A stretch of DNA of 64,000 nucleotides from Mycolicibacterium confluentis. Lineage in GTDB: Bacteria > Actinomycetota > Actinomycetes > Mycobacteriales > Mycobacteriaceae. Under the pieces are notes generated by a model. That model saw only the letters and a program-made list of their open reading frames with translations. It had not been told where the DNA came from and ran no database searches. This document shows, piece by piece, positions 36,151 through 45,213 of the stretch. The position numbers were made by a program, and so were the translations under genes. How positions within the stretch are numbered: the stretch's first letter is position 1; each line of letters begins with the position of its first letter. The stretch spans positions 5,812,558 to 5,876,557 of the forward strand of contig NZ_AP022612.1 in the NCBI RefSeq assembly GCF_010729895.1, read 5' to 3'.

Positions 36151-38337
36151 ATGAGCATGCCGATTGTCGGCTATACCGATCGCCTCACGGTTGAACCCGG
36201 CCAGACGGTTGACTTCAAGATCAGTTGTGACGTCCCGACATTCACCGCCTCTCTGGTGCGTCTGATCCACGGTGACCCCAATCCGGCAGGCCCCGGCTTC
36301 AAAGCCCAACACATCGCATCCAGCATCGAGGGCACCCATCCGGGTCGATGCCAGTCACTGTCTGCAGGTTCGTATGTTCGAGTCCCGTATGGCACCGGGT
36401 TGACCCCAGCCGGCAGCTTCACTGTCCACCTCTGGATCTGGCCGACCTTGCCGACAGGTGGTCCCCAGACCCTTATCTCCCAGGGCCGCCTCAGTGAGGG
36501 CGGCTACGCCTTGCGGATCGAAGAGGGGAAGGTCACGTTTCGCGTGGGCGACCAAGTGCTGTCCGCGCCGAAGGTGCTGCGTGCCCGCAGGTGGTATTCG
36601 GTGTCCGCAGTGGTTGACGTCACGTCAGGCGAGGTTCGACTCGACGTGGTGCCGAAGGCCATCAACTGTGCTGCCGAACACGATCGGGCAGTCGGTGCCA
36701 TCGCCGTGCCGACGCCCGGAACCACCGACGTGCTCATCGGAGCCGAGCAACTCGACTCCGCTGAGATCGGCAATCATTACAACGGCAAGGTCGACGCTCC
36801 CCGGATCTATGGGTCCGTGCTGAGCGAGTCCGCACTGGAGGCGATATCCCAGGGCACTGCACTGGACGCTGAGGTGTCCCCGTTGGCTGCGTGGGACTTT
36901 GCCCTGGATATCAGCAACTGGACGGTGACAGACACCGCGGGTCACTTCCATGGGCAAACGGTGAACAAGCCGATGCGGGGCACCACCGGGCACAACTGGG
37001 ACGGTACGGAGACGGCTTGGCCCCATGCGCCTGCACAATACGGTGCCATCCACTTCCACGACGACGATCTCGGCGATGCAGGCTGGGCGACGACGTTTCG
37101 ATGGACGGTTCCCGATGACCTACCCAGTGCGGTTTATGCGGCGCACCTGACCGCCGGCGATGCCGAGGACTACGTCCCGGTGTTCGTGCGCCCCCGCAGC
37201 GGGGCGCCTACGGCCAAGATCGCCTTGGTGATGCCGACATTCAGCTATCTGGCCTACGCCAACGAGCAGCTGCTCAACAATCCGCTGCTGGACAAGGGTG
37301 ACTACCCTTCGCAGGTACAAGATCGTTACATCGTCGAGAATGGGTTGCTCAGCCTCTACGACAAGCACAGCGACGGGTCTGGGGTCTGCTATTCGTCGCG
37401 GTTGCGACCTGTGGTCAACATGCGTCCCAAGGTCAACATGGCCTGGCTCGACGGTGGCAAGGGATCGCCACATCAGTTCAACGCGGACCTGCACATCGTC
37501 GACTGGTTGTACGAACACAATTACGACGTCGACATCTATACCGACGAGGATCTGCATCGGGACGGCGGCGCGTTACTGGAGCCGTACAAGGCGGTGCTGA
37601 CGGGCAGCCATGCCGAGTACTGGTCGGCCGAGATGCTCGATGCCACTCAACAGTATCTGCGCGGGGGTGGCCGACTGATGTCGTTGTCCGGCAACGGAAT
37701 GTACTGGGTGACTCAGCTCGACCCCGAGACGGGGACCAGCATCGAGATCCGCCGTCGCGGGCCGGCGACTCGTATGTGGGAGCCCGAACCCGGCGAGGCG
37801 CATCTCAGCAGCACCGGAGAACTCGGGGGTCTCTGGCGCTTCCGGGGCCGTGGGCCGCACACCTGGATCGGGGCGGGCCACACGGCTGAAACCTCCGGTC
37901 CTGGCCGGCCCTATCGGCGCACCGAGCAGAGCTACGACCCCGAGTTCGCATTCGTGTTCGACGGTGTCGACGGCGACACGATCGGTGACATCCCATGCCT
38001 GGTCAATTCCCATGGTGCAGCGGGTTTCGAGTTCGACCGGGCCGATGTGGCCGTCGGAACCCCGGTCGAGACCGTGGTGCTTGCCACTGCCGATGGATTC
38101 GGCGATGACGCGCAGAACACCATCGAGGATGTCCTACTGGCAGATTCGCAACAGGGCGGTACGCAGAGTCCGAACGTCCGTGCGGACATGACGATGCTCA
38201 GGTATCCCGCCGGGGGTGCCGTCTTTGCGGTCAGTTCCATTTCGTGGAGCGCTTGCCTGTCATACAACGGATACGACAACGACGTGTCACGTATCACGCG
38301 AAATGTGCTTGAGGCATACATCTCCGACGGTATGTAG
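36151..38337 (+). CDS. N,N-dimethylformamidase large-subunit-like hydrolase, 728 aa
   Basis: ATG 36151 after AAGGAG. Residues about 60-260 form a LamG/concanavalin-like insert (SFTVHLWIWPTLPTGG, WDFALDISNW); residues about 355-725 match the DMFase beta-subunit C-terminal domain: MPTFSYLAYANEQLL, SDGSGVCYSSRLRP, GSHAEYWSAEMLDA, SGNGMYW. Characterised DMFase binds one iron through two Tyr and a Glu; candidates are Tyr366/369, Tyr403/414 and Glu489, needing alignment. Would cleave an N-substituted amide. No small-subunit gene seen nearby. Divergent from pucR. Confidence 0.8.
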   Translation: MSMPIVGYTDRLTVEPGQTVDFKISCDVPTFTASLVRLIHGDPNPAGPGFKAQHIASSIEGTHPGRCQSLSAGSYVRVPYGTGLTPAGSFTVHLWIWPTLPTGGPQTLISQGRLSEGGYALRIEEGKVTFRVGDQVLSAPKVLRARRWYSVSAVVDVTSGEVRLDVVPKAINCAAEHDRAVGAIAVPTPGTTDVLIGAEQLDSAEIGNHYNGKVDAPRIYGSVLSESALEAISQGTALDAEVSPLAAWDFALDISNWTVTDTAGHFHGQTVNKPMRGTTGHNWDGTETAWPHAPAQYGAIHFHDDDLGDAGWATTFRWTVPDDLPSAVYAAHLTAGDAEDYVPVFVRPRSGAPTAKIALVMPTFSYLAYANEQLLNNPLLDKGDYPSQVQDRYIVENGLLSLYDKHSDGSGVCYSSRLRPVVNMRPKVNMAWLDGGKGSPHQFNADLHIVDWLYEHNYDVDIYTDEDLHRDGGALLEPYKAVLTGSHAEYWSAEMLDATQQYLRGGGRLMSLSGNGMYWVTQLDPETGTSIEIRRRGPATRMWEPEPGEAHLSSTGELGGLWRFRGRGPHTWIGAGHTAETSGPGRPYRRTEQSYDPEFAFVFDGVDGDTIGDIPCLVNSHGAAGFEFDRADVAVGTPVETVVLATADGFGDDAQNTIEDVLLADSQQGGTQSPNVRADMTMLRYPAGGAVFAVSSISWSACLSYNGYDNDVSRITRNVLEAYISDGM

Positions 38338-38362
38338 AACGGGCGATGAGGGCCGCGATCAC

Positions 38363-38389
38363 CCGTTGTTCTGCCATGGGCAACAACGG
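38363..38389 (+). terminator. Weak hairpin after the DMFase-like gene
   Basis: CCGTTGTT at 38363 pairs with AACAACGG ending 38389, with a partial inner GCC/GGC pairing. Only 43 bp before the next gene, so it may attenuate rather than end transcription. Confidence 0.4.
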
Positions 38390-38432
38390 AATTCTTCTGA
38401 CCGCTTCAAACAATTGAGAGGGCTTACAGCCA

Positions 38433-39842
38433 GTGGCGAACGTCGAAACGACAAACCCCGCGACAGAACAGCAACTCGCCAGCTATACGGCCATGACAGA
38501 CGCTCAGATCGACGCGGCCGTCGACCGGGCCGAGCGCGCCCACCGAGAATGGGCGACCTGGACCTTCGAGCAGCGAGGCACCGTCATCGCAGCCGCCGCA
38601 GAACTTTTGCGGCGCGAGATCGAGGAGCTCGCGCTGCTTATCACCCGGGAAATGGGTAAACCCGTGGCGGAGTCGCGGGCCGAGGTCACCAAATGTGCGA
38701 ATGCGCTTGACTATTACGCAGAGAACGCATCGCAACTGCTTGCCGATACAGTCTACGAGACAGCAGCGGAGCGCAGCTGGGTGTCGTACGAACCACTAGG
38801 CGTTGTCCTGGCCGTCATGCCGTGGAATTTCCCGCTGTGGCAGGTGTTCCGGTTTGCAGGCCCTGCGTTGATGGCGGGTAATGCCGCGGTGTTGAAGCAT
38901 TCCCCGAACACCACGGGTGCAGCACTGGAGGCACAGCGCATCATCGAGGCGGCAGGTGCGCCGGCCGGACTGTTGACGACGCTGATCGTGACCGAGAACG
39001 ATGTCGCCGATGTCACCGCACGACTGATCGACGACGACCGAATCGCCGCAGTCACCCTGACCGGCAGCGAGCGCGCGGGCGCCGCCGTCGGATCGTGCGC
39101 CGGCCGGTCCATCAAGAAGTCGGTGCTCGAACTGGGCGGGTCGGATCCGTTCATCGTCCTCGCCGATGCCGATATCGAGACCGTCGTTCAACACGCCGTG
39201 AAGGCCCGCTTTCTCAATGCCGGCCAAAGTTGCATTTCGCCGAAGCGGTTCATTGTGGACGCGCGGGTCGCCGACGACTTCATCGCGGGAATGCAGCGGT
39301 CGGTGTCGGCGCTCACGGTGGGGGATCCCGAGGACCCGGCGACGGACATCGGGCCGATGGCCAGGCCGGATCTGCGCCACCTCGTTGCCGGGCAGGTGGC
39401 TGAAACGTTGCGTGCGGGTGCGGATTTGATCGCAGGCGGTAACTCGGTGTCCGATCGCACAGGCTGGTTCTTTCAGCCCACCCTCATCGCCGACGTGCGT
39501 CCGGGAAGCCCGGCATACGAAGAGGAGATCTTCGGTCCCGTGGCGGCGGTCCTGACCTTCGCCAGTGATGCCGAGGCGGTTCGTATCGCGAACGCCACAC
39601 GATTCGGCCTGGGGTCGAGTGTCTGGGGTGCAGACCTCGACAGGGCCTCCCACATTGGCCGGCAGGTGGTTTCGGGAGCCTGTTTCATCAACGCCCCAGT
39701 AGCCTCGGACGTCCGCATTCCGTTCGGCGGCGCCAAACGCAGCGGGTTCGGTCGTGAGCTGGCAGACGCGGGAATCCGCGAGTTCGTCAACGCCCGCACG
39801 TGGTGGGTGAACGACGACGCCTCGGCCCGAAAGGGTCCGTGA
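38433..39842 (+). CDS. Succinate-semialdehyde-type aldehyde dehydrogenase, 469 aa
   Basis: GTG 38433 after GAGAGG. TNPATEQQLASY start, PWNFPLWQVFRFA, cofactor loop TLTGSERAGAAVG, Glu in LELGGSDPFIVLADA, Cys in NAGQSCISPKRFIV. The LELGGSDPFIV/NAGQSC-x-x-x-KRF combination is that of YneI/GabD1-type semialdehyde dehydrogenases. Likely makes a dicarboxylate from a C4 or C5 semialdehyde. Its 3' part is duplicated at 42.6-43.1 kb. Confidence 0.88.
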   Translation: MANVETTNPATEQQLASYTAMTDAQIDAAVDRAERAHREWATWTFEQRGTVIAAAAELLRREIEELALLITREMGKPVAESRAEVTKCANALDYYAENASQLLADTVYETAAERSWVSYEPLGVVLAVMPWNFPLWQVFRFAGPALMAGNAAVLKHSPNTTGAALEAQRIIEAAGAPAGLLTTLIVTENDVADVTARLIDDDRIAAVTLTGSERAGAAVGSCAGRSIKKSVLELGGSDPFIVLADADIETVVQHAVKARFLNAGQSCISPKRFIVDARVADDFIAGMQRSVSALTVGDPEDPATDIGPMARPDLRHLVAGQVAETLRAGADLIAGGNSVSDRTGWFFQPTLIADVRPGSPAYEEEIFGPVAAVLTFASDAEAVRIANATRFGLGSSVWGADLDRASHIGRQVVSGACFINAPVASDVRIPFGGAKRSGFGRELADAGIREFVNARTWWVNDDASARKGP

Positions 39843-40202
39843 CCCTGCGCGGTTGACGCTGTGTGGGCCGTGCGACGGGCTTCAGTGGATTACGTGTGGT
39901 GAAGGCCTCGGTGGCGGCGTCGAGCTCGTTGGCCATGACGCTGACCTGCGACTTCGACAGGCCGGTGATGCCCAGTGTCTCCACCAGCTTGTCCATCCGG
40001 CGGGTGGACACCACAGGAGGTAGCAGGTGGCCACCACCTCGGCCTCGGCATACTGGCCCGCTGCCGACTGACTACCCTCACTTACGACAACCCGAAGTAG
40101 GAACCCAGGACATGCCCGCACTCACTGCCTAACTCACCGGATCACGCGGCGCTACACCATTGCCGGGACTTAACCCCTCGACACCGGTCGACACGCTGAC
40201 CG
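39843..40202. other. Gene-free stretch with IS256 debris between ALDH and P450-1
   Basis: First about 35 bp after the ALDH stop are also present after the duplicated ALDH end at 43118. The remainder carries a decayed IS256 transposase segment and no intact gene; both neighbouring genes end here. Confidence 0.6.
39890..40085 (-). pseudogene. IS256-family transposase remnant
   Basis: Minus strand reads AEVVATCYLL, then after a frameshift VSTRRMDKLVETLGITGLSK and SQVSVMANELDAATEAFTTR. This is the VSTR-x-VD-x-LV-x-x-LG-x-x-x-x-SKSQVS segment of IS256/IS1081-type transposases, just before the first catalytic Asp, which is missing here. Confidence 0.75.
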
Positions 40203-41429
40203 CTAATACGTCAGTTGCATATTCAGCGTCTTCCATTGCCGTGCATGTTGGATGCTGTTGTACTCGGGCTCGCCGGCGAGCTCGATGCGTGCGCACCGCT
40301 GCGTCACCGCAGTCATGATGGTTTCGGTCTCCTGGCGCGCCAAGGCCTGCCCCATACACGAATGCGGCCCAGCAGCAAACGCAACATGCGGGCCTTCCCG
40401 GGTCGAGCGGTGGTAATCGAACCGGTCTGGGTCTGCAAACACACGCTCGTCACGGTTGGCTGATGCGAGGAGGACGTAGACCGTCGAGCCAGCGGGCAGA
40501 ACGGTGCCAGCCACCTCCACGTCCTCGAGTGTCAGACGCGTCACTCCGACTTCCGGAGTGACGAATCGGAGCAGTTCGTTGATCACCTTGGGTCGAACGG
40601 CGGGATCGTCTCGGAAAGCGGCGAAAAGCTCAGGGTCCGAGGCCATGCGCTCCAAGCCATGGGCAGTGAGATTAGTCGGTGAGAACTGGCCTGCGGCCAG
40701 GAGGAGCAGAATGTTGGCCGTGGTTTCCCGCCGAGTCATGTCACCGCGGTCTTCGGCCTCGAGATAGGCGGCAATGACACCCGGTTGGGGATCTCGGCGC
40801 ACCTTCTCTATCGCATCGGCACAATAGTCCTCCAGCCACGCACTGCCCTCAGCACCGGCCCGCAGATCATCTTCGGTGGCAACGAGGCCAAACCCCCGAG
40901 CAAACTGATACGTGTAATGCCGGACCTCATCGGCATGCTCGGCAGCCATGCCCAGCATCGAGCACGTCGTCGCGTGGATCGGTACGAGGCACAGTTCACG
41001 TACCGCCTCGATCTGCCCTGGCGTTTCCGCCTCGGACAGCGCGCGGTCGACGATCGAAGCCGTGGTGGCCATCCAACTGCGTACCGATTTGGGCGTGAAC
41101 AGCTTGCTGACGAGTCTTCTGTGCCAGGTGTGCGCAGGCGCATCCATACCCACCAGGGAGGAGTGAAGGATGTCAAAGGCCCCGAAATCGAGTTGCTGCA
41201 CAGAACTCTTTGTGTGCCGCAACAGTGTGGAAACGTCGTCGTACCGCGATACCACATACCTGCCGTCCTCGAGTTTGAGGACCGGAAATTCATCTCGGAG
41301 CCGGCGGAAATGCGGGTATGGCTCGTCCAGGAACTCCTCGTGATAGAACGGCAGCAGCTCCGTCTGGTCCGGCGCGGCGGGAGAACCCGCACTCGCGCGG
41401 CCCTCATGCGGCGGCGTGGTGGGGGTCAT
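40203..41429 (-). CDS. Cytochrome P450, copy 1, 408 aa
   Basis: ATG 41429 with no Shine-Dalgarno, possibly leaderless. Haem loop FAAGPHSCMGQALAR (Cys358), ExxR at Glu285-Arg288, HTWHRRL helix C. The I-helix reads LLLAAGQFSPTN (245-250 AAGQFS), so the usual acid-Thr pair of oxygen activation is Phe-Ser. About 36 residues differ from copy 2 at 54509, concentrated in likely substrate-recognition parts. Soluble class needing a separate reductase; the flavodoxin/reductase pair at 58.6-60.5 kb is a candidate. Confidence 0.92.
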   Translation of the reverse strand: MTPTTPPHEGRASAGSPAAPDQTELLPFYHEEFLDEPYPHFRRLRDEFPVLKLEDGRYVVSRYDDVSTLLRHTKSSVQQLDFGAFDILHSSLVGMDAPAHTWHRRLVSKLFTPKSVRSWMATTASIVDRALSEAETPGQIEAVRELCLVPIHATTCSMLGMAAEHADEVRHYTYQFARGFGLVATEDDLRAGAEGSAWLEDYCADAIEKVRRDPQPGVIAAYLEAEDRGDMTRRETTANILLLLAAGQFSPTNLTAHGLERMASDPELFAAFRDDPAVRPKVINELLRFVTPEVGVTRLTLEDVEVAGTVLPAGSTVYVLLASANRDERVFADPDRFDYHRSTREGPHVAFAAGPHSCMGQALARQETETIMTAVTQRCARIELAGEPEYNSIQHARQWKTLNMQLTY

Positions 41430-42120
41430 ATACAAAGTGTCGAATCACTCGCGCGCGGACACACTAGACGAAGTGTCATGTGCCCGAACGGATAAGGCTG
41501 ACGCAGTGTCACCGTCAGGCATTTGTGCGCTGAACGCAGCTACAGAATTCAGATGTGTCCAGTGGGTGACGTCCGCACGGCGTATGGCCACACCACGTTG
41601 GAATTGTTGAAGTACAGCCCGTTAGCGCGCTCCGCGGCAGACGGGCAGTGACAAAGTGTCGGTAGTTCGCCGCGAGTTCATGACAGTGAGTTTGTTCGGC
41701 TTCGACAGATCGCGCGCCTACTCTTGTCGCTTGTGGGCCGCAGTGCCAACTTTGACGGAGTAACCATGTGGTCCACTCCTGCGGGCACGGCCTGATTCTC
41801 GGACGTGACGAACTTGTGAAGTATTGACCCCATGGTTGCCGCCAGCACGGAGGTGCTCACGTTTGCCGACATAGCACCAGCGGCGTGGCGCACTCGATTC
41901 ACCTCGACCTGTAGCCGGCAACTCCGATTCACGAAGGAAATTCGACGAGGTCGACCTAACAGAGGACGCGTGCCAGATCCATCGCCTTGGAATTCTCCGT
42001 GGTGGCGACTCTGGCGTCCTGTGGAGGGCGTGTCGCGAGTATGGCTTACCGGTGTTGGCCAATGACGAGGAATCGGCAGGAACCTGAGTGACTACTTCTG
42101 ACAGTCAAGGAGAGAATGAA
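41430..42120. other. P450-1 promoter region and otherwise empty intergenic stretch
   Basis: The first 110 bp resemble the region upstream of P450-2 and contain the GACAC dyad. Further right, TGACAAAGTGTC at 41649-41660 is another near-palindromic GACA/TGTC site. Short frames on either strand match nothing I recognise. AAGGAG at 42109 is the ribosome site for the SnoaL-like gene. Confidence 0.55.
41458..41477. promoter_or_regulatory. GACAC-N10-GTGTC dyad upstream of P450-1
   Basis: Sits 29-48 bp upstream of the P450-1 start codon and is identical to the dyad before P450-2. Another GACACTTT lies within 12 bp of the start. Spacing and duplication fit an operator. Confidence 0.55.
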
Positions 42121-42549
42121 TTGAACACTGCACCGGTTTTGCGCGAATTGGCCGAGGCATTCAACGCGGGCGACTGGTCTAAACTGCGAGAAATGGTCAG
42201 CGATGATGTTGTCGTCGTGGATATCGCGGCGGGTGGCGAAATCTCGACGGGTGCAGATGCATTCGTGCGTGGTGACCAGAACTGGCGCAACGCATTCACA
42301 GACTTTGCAGTCGAGATCCTCTCGGTGGTGGGGGATTCCACACATGCAGCGGGAGATTTCATCTTACGCGGCACTCACACTGGCCCGATGCCGACACCGT
42401 GGGGTGACATTGCCGCCACGGGTCGGAAAGTCGAACTGCCCTTCGCGATGTTCTGTGAGGTTGTCGAGGGAAAAGTTGCAGTAATTCGGGATCATTACAA
42501 CCCTGCGTTGGCCATGTCGCAGATCGGGGTTGAACCCAACAGAGCCTGA
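42121..42549 (+). CDS. SnoaL-like/NTF2-fold small protein, 142 aa
   Basis: TTG 42121 preceded by AAGGAG at 42109; an in-frame GTG at 42088 is the alternative. Core pattern LAEAFNAGDWSKLREMVSDDVVV...GTHTGPMPTPWGDIAATGRKVELPFA is that of SnoaL-like polyketide cyclase/ester-cyclase NTF2 folds. Such proteins act as small hydrolases, isomerases or binding proteins. Its 3' end runs straight into the copied ALDH fragment. Confidence 0.75.
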   Translation: MNTAPVLRELAEAFNAGDWSKLREMVSDDVVVVDIAAGGEISTGADAFVRGDQNWRNAFTDFAVEILSVVGDSTHAAGDFILRGTHTGPMPTPWGDIAATGRKVELPFAMFCEVVEGKVAVIRDHYNPALAMSQIGVEPNRA

Positions 42550-42550
42550 C

Positions 42551-43150
42551 GGCAGCGCATCATCGAGGCAGCGGTCGGTGTCGGCGCTCACGGTGGGGGA
42601 TCCCGAGGACCCGGCGACGGACATCGGGCCGATGGCCAGGCCGGATCTGCGCCACCTCGTTGCCGGGCAGGTGGCTGAAACGTTGCGTGCGGGTGCGGAT
42701 TTGATCGCAGGCGGTAACTCGGTGTCCGATGGCACAGGCTGGTTCTTTCAGCCCACCCTCATCGCCGACGTGCGTCCGGGAAGCCCGGCATACGAAGAGG
42801 AGATCTTCGGTCCCGTGGCGGCGGTCCTGACCTTCGCCAGTGATGCCGAGGCGGTTCGTATCGCGAACGCCACACGATTCGGCCTGGGGTCGAGTGTCTG
42901 GGGTGCAGACCTCGACAGGGCCTCCCACATTGGCCGGCAGGTGGTTTCGGGAGCCTGTTTCATCAACGCCCCAGTAGCCTCGGACGTCCGCATTCCGTTC
43001 GGCGGCGCCAAACGCAGCGGGTTCGGTCGTGAGCTGGCAGACGCGGGAATCCGCGAGTTCGTCAACGCCCGCACGTGGTGGGTGAACGACGACGCCTCGG
43101 CCCGAAAGGGTCCGTGACCCTGCGCGGTTGACGCTGTGTGGGCCGTGCGA
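42551..43150 (+). pseudogene. Duplicated 3' fragment of the succinate-semialdehyde-type ALDH
   Basis: From about 42568 to 43117 it is almost identical to 39294-39842, with one visible change (GGC for CGC near 42730, Gly for Arg). The 17 bases before it (42553-42569) match 38934-38950 of the full gene, so the copy carries a roughly 344-bp internal deletion at a short GGC/GC match. No catalytic Cys or start; homology continues about 33 bp past the stop. Confidence 0.9.
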
Positions 43151-43261
43151 TGGGTTCAGTTGACATTACGTGTGGTGACCTCCTTCACTCTGGTGAGGAG
43201 GATGTGATGCGAAAGTAAATGTTCGTACCGACGTCATCAGTTCTCCTGAAGGAGCCTGCAC

Positions 43262-44404
43262 GTGTCCGTGATCGACCATGAAAACTACTTCACCAGCCTG
43301 CCGCGGGATTACTACCTCGACGAGGGCCGATTCGCCGACGAACTGACTCGGGTGTGGAACACGCAGTGGGTCTACGCGGGGCATGTCTCCCAGATCCCCA
43401 GGCGGGGTGACTACTTCACCTTCAACATCGGTTCCGAGAGCATCCTCGTGGTGCGAGACGAGGACGCGATTCGCGGCGTCCACAACGTGTGCAGGCATCG
43501 CGGACTGCAGCTGTGTGATCAACCCACCGGAAAGCTGCCGCGGCGGATCGTGTGCCCGTACCACTCCTGGAGTTACGGACTGGACGGCAAACTGCTGAAG
43601 GCGACCCGCCAAGCCGATGGTGAGTTCTTCGATTACCGCGACTTCGGTCTGTTCACCGTCCACGTGGACGTCTGGCACGGCTTCATCTTCGTGAGTCTTG
43701 CCGACGAGGCTCCGGCTCCGGTGGCATCGATGATCGATGAGAAGGCCACCGCTGATATGGCGTTGCTGGATCCGACGCGGCTCAAGATTGCCCACGAGAT
43801 CACCTATTACGCCGATGCGAACTGGAAGCTGCTACTCGAGAATGGTGTCGAGTGCTACCACTGCCCGTCGGTGCATCCGGAGTTCTGCGTTTCGCTCGAT
43901 GCCCAGGAGATGTCGGACTACTACGAGGACGACTATGTCGGCGATCTGGTCCAGGGTTTGGTCATCCCGGTCAAGCGGGAGCTGGAATCTCTGTCGATGA
44001 CCGGAAACTACGTGTCGAAGAAGCTACTCGGTGAGTTCGGTCGTGGCGCCGCCGTTCCTGATGACTTCGGGGCCGGATTCATGACACAACCGGGATACGC
44101 ATGGGGCGGCTTCCATCCCGACTACGGCATGGTGGCCAGCACCCTGCCGATCTCGCCGACCAGATCCAAGATGATCTGTTGGTGGTTCGTGCATGAAGAT
44201 GCCGAGGAGGGTATCGACTACGACGTCGATGAACTCGTCAAGCTCTGGGATATCACGAACATTCAGGACCTGCACATCCAGGAACGCCAGCAACGCGGAC
44301 TGTCTTCGCAGCGCTATCTTCCTGGGCCGAACTCGCCCTCGCAGGAACCCGGCATTCGGGCCGCGTTGCGCAAGTACCTGGAGATGATGGGAGAAGCGAA
44401 CTGA
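43262..44404 (+). CDS. Rieske non-haem iron oxygenase alpha subunit (GbcA-like), copy 2
   Basis: 380 aa from GTG 43262 after GAAGGAG. Rieske ligands Cys77, His79, Cys98, His101 (NVCRHRG...CPYHSW), iron ligands His200 and His205 in ENGVECYHCPSVHPEF. Same subfamily as the Rieske at 24234, sharing FMTQPGYAWGGFHPDYG, but clearly diverged, so probably a different N-methyl substrate or step. TTGACATTACG lies at 43160 upstream. Followed with a 4-bp overlap by an SDR, then by a matching reductase. Confidence 0.9.
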   Translation: MSVIDHENYFTSLPRDYYLDEGRFADELTRVWNTQWVYAGHVSQIPRRGDYFTFNIGSESILVVRDEDAIRGVHNVCRHRGLQLCDQPTGKLPRRIVCPYHSWSYGLDGKLLKATRQADGEFFDYRDFGLFTVHVDVWHGFIFVSLADEAPAPVASMIDEKATADMALLDPTRLKIAHEITYYADANWKLLLENGVECYHCPSVHPEFCVSLDAQEMSDYYEDDYVGDLVQGLVIPVKRELESLSMTGNYVSKKLLGEFGRGAAVPDDFGAGFMTQPGYAWGGFHPDYGMVASTLPISPTRSKMICWWFVHEDAEEGIDYDVDELVKLWDITNIQDLHIQERQQRGLSSQRYLPGPNSPSQEPGIRAALRKYLEMMGEAN

Positions 44405-45195
44405 GCACGCAGAGCGCACGTCCGGGACGTCTCACGGGGAAGGCGGCTGTCGTCACCGGCGCGACCAGCGGTCTCGGGCTGGCCGTGGCGCAGGCAATGG
44501 CGGCCGAGGGCGCCTCGGTGGTTGCAGTCGGGCGCAACGCCGATCGCGGGTACGAGGTCGTGGAGTCGATCGCGACCGCCGGTCACAATGCGATCTTTGT
44601 GCGCGGTGACGTGACCGTCGAGACGGATATCGTCAGGGCGATCGAGGTCTGCCGGTCTGAATTCGGGTCGCTGGACATCATGCACAACAACGCCGCGTTC
44701 TTTGTGACCGCGGAACTGCATCAGACGACGACCGACGATTGGGATCGTTCGCTGCGGGCCAACCTGAGTTCGGTGTTCTGGGGTAGTAAGCATGCGGTGC
44801 TGGCAATGCGGGAGCAGGGGCGCGGCGGTTCCATCATCAACACCGCGTCTGTGGCAGCCTTCACCGCGACCGCCGACACCGCCGCCTATGTCGCAACAAA
44901 ATCTGGTGTCATGGGTCTCACCCGGTCCGTGGCACTTGCGTACGCGGCCGAGGGAATTCGATGTAATGCGCTGTGTCCCGGCGACTTCGAGTCACCGATG
45001 TTCGACGCCTTTCTGGCAACCCAGAGTGATCCCGACACCGCCCGAAAGGACTTCGAAGCGCTGTACCCGACCAAGCGCATCCTCAAGCCCGGTGATGTCG
45101 CCAACGCGGCCGTCTTCCTGGCGTCTGACGAAGCGGTGGGCGTCAATGGGACGTCACTCGTAGTTGACGACGGACTGCTGGCCAAGACGTACTGA
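44401..45195 (+). CDS. Short-chain dehydrogenase/reductase, probable CTG start, 264 aa
   Basis: The family N-terminus (RLTGKAAVVTGATSGLGLAV) requires translation from well before GTG 44485. The only suitable codon is CTG 44401, in a CTGA overlap with the Rieske stop and behind GGAG; it gives (M)STQSARPGRL. Cofactor TGATSGLG, catalytic Ser in INTASVAAF, Tyr and Lys in AAYVATKSG; the NNAG motif reads NNAA. Probably oxidises an alcohol intermediate. Confidence 0.82.
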   Translation: MSTQSARPGRLTGKAAVVTGATSGLGLAVAQAMAAEGASVVAVGRNADRGYEVVESIATAGHNAIFVRGDVTVETDIVRAIEVCRSEFGSLDIMHNNAAFFVTAELHQTTTDDWDRSLRANLSSVFWGSKHAVLAMREQGRGGSIINTASVAAFTATADTAAYVATKSGVMGLTRSVALAYAAEGIRCNALCPGDFESPMFDAFLATQSDPDTARKDFEALYPTKRILKPGDVANAAVFLASDEAVGVNGTSLVVDDGLLAKTY

Positions 45196-45213
45196 TCGTT
45201 GGAGTCTCCTTCC

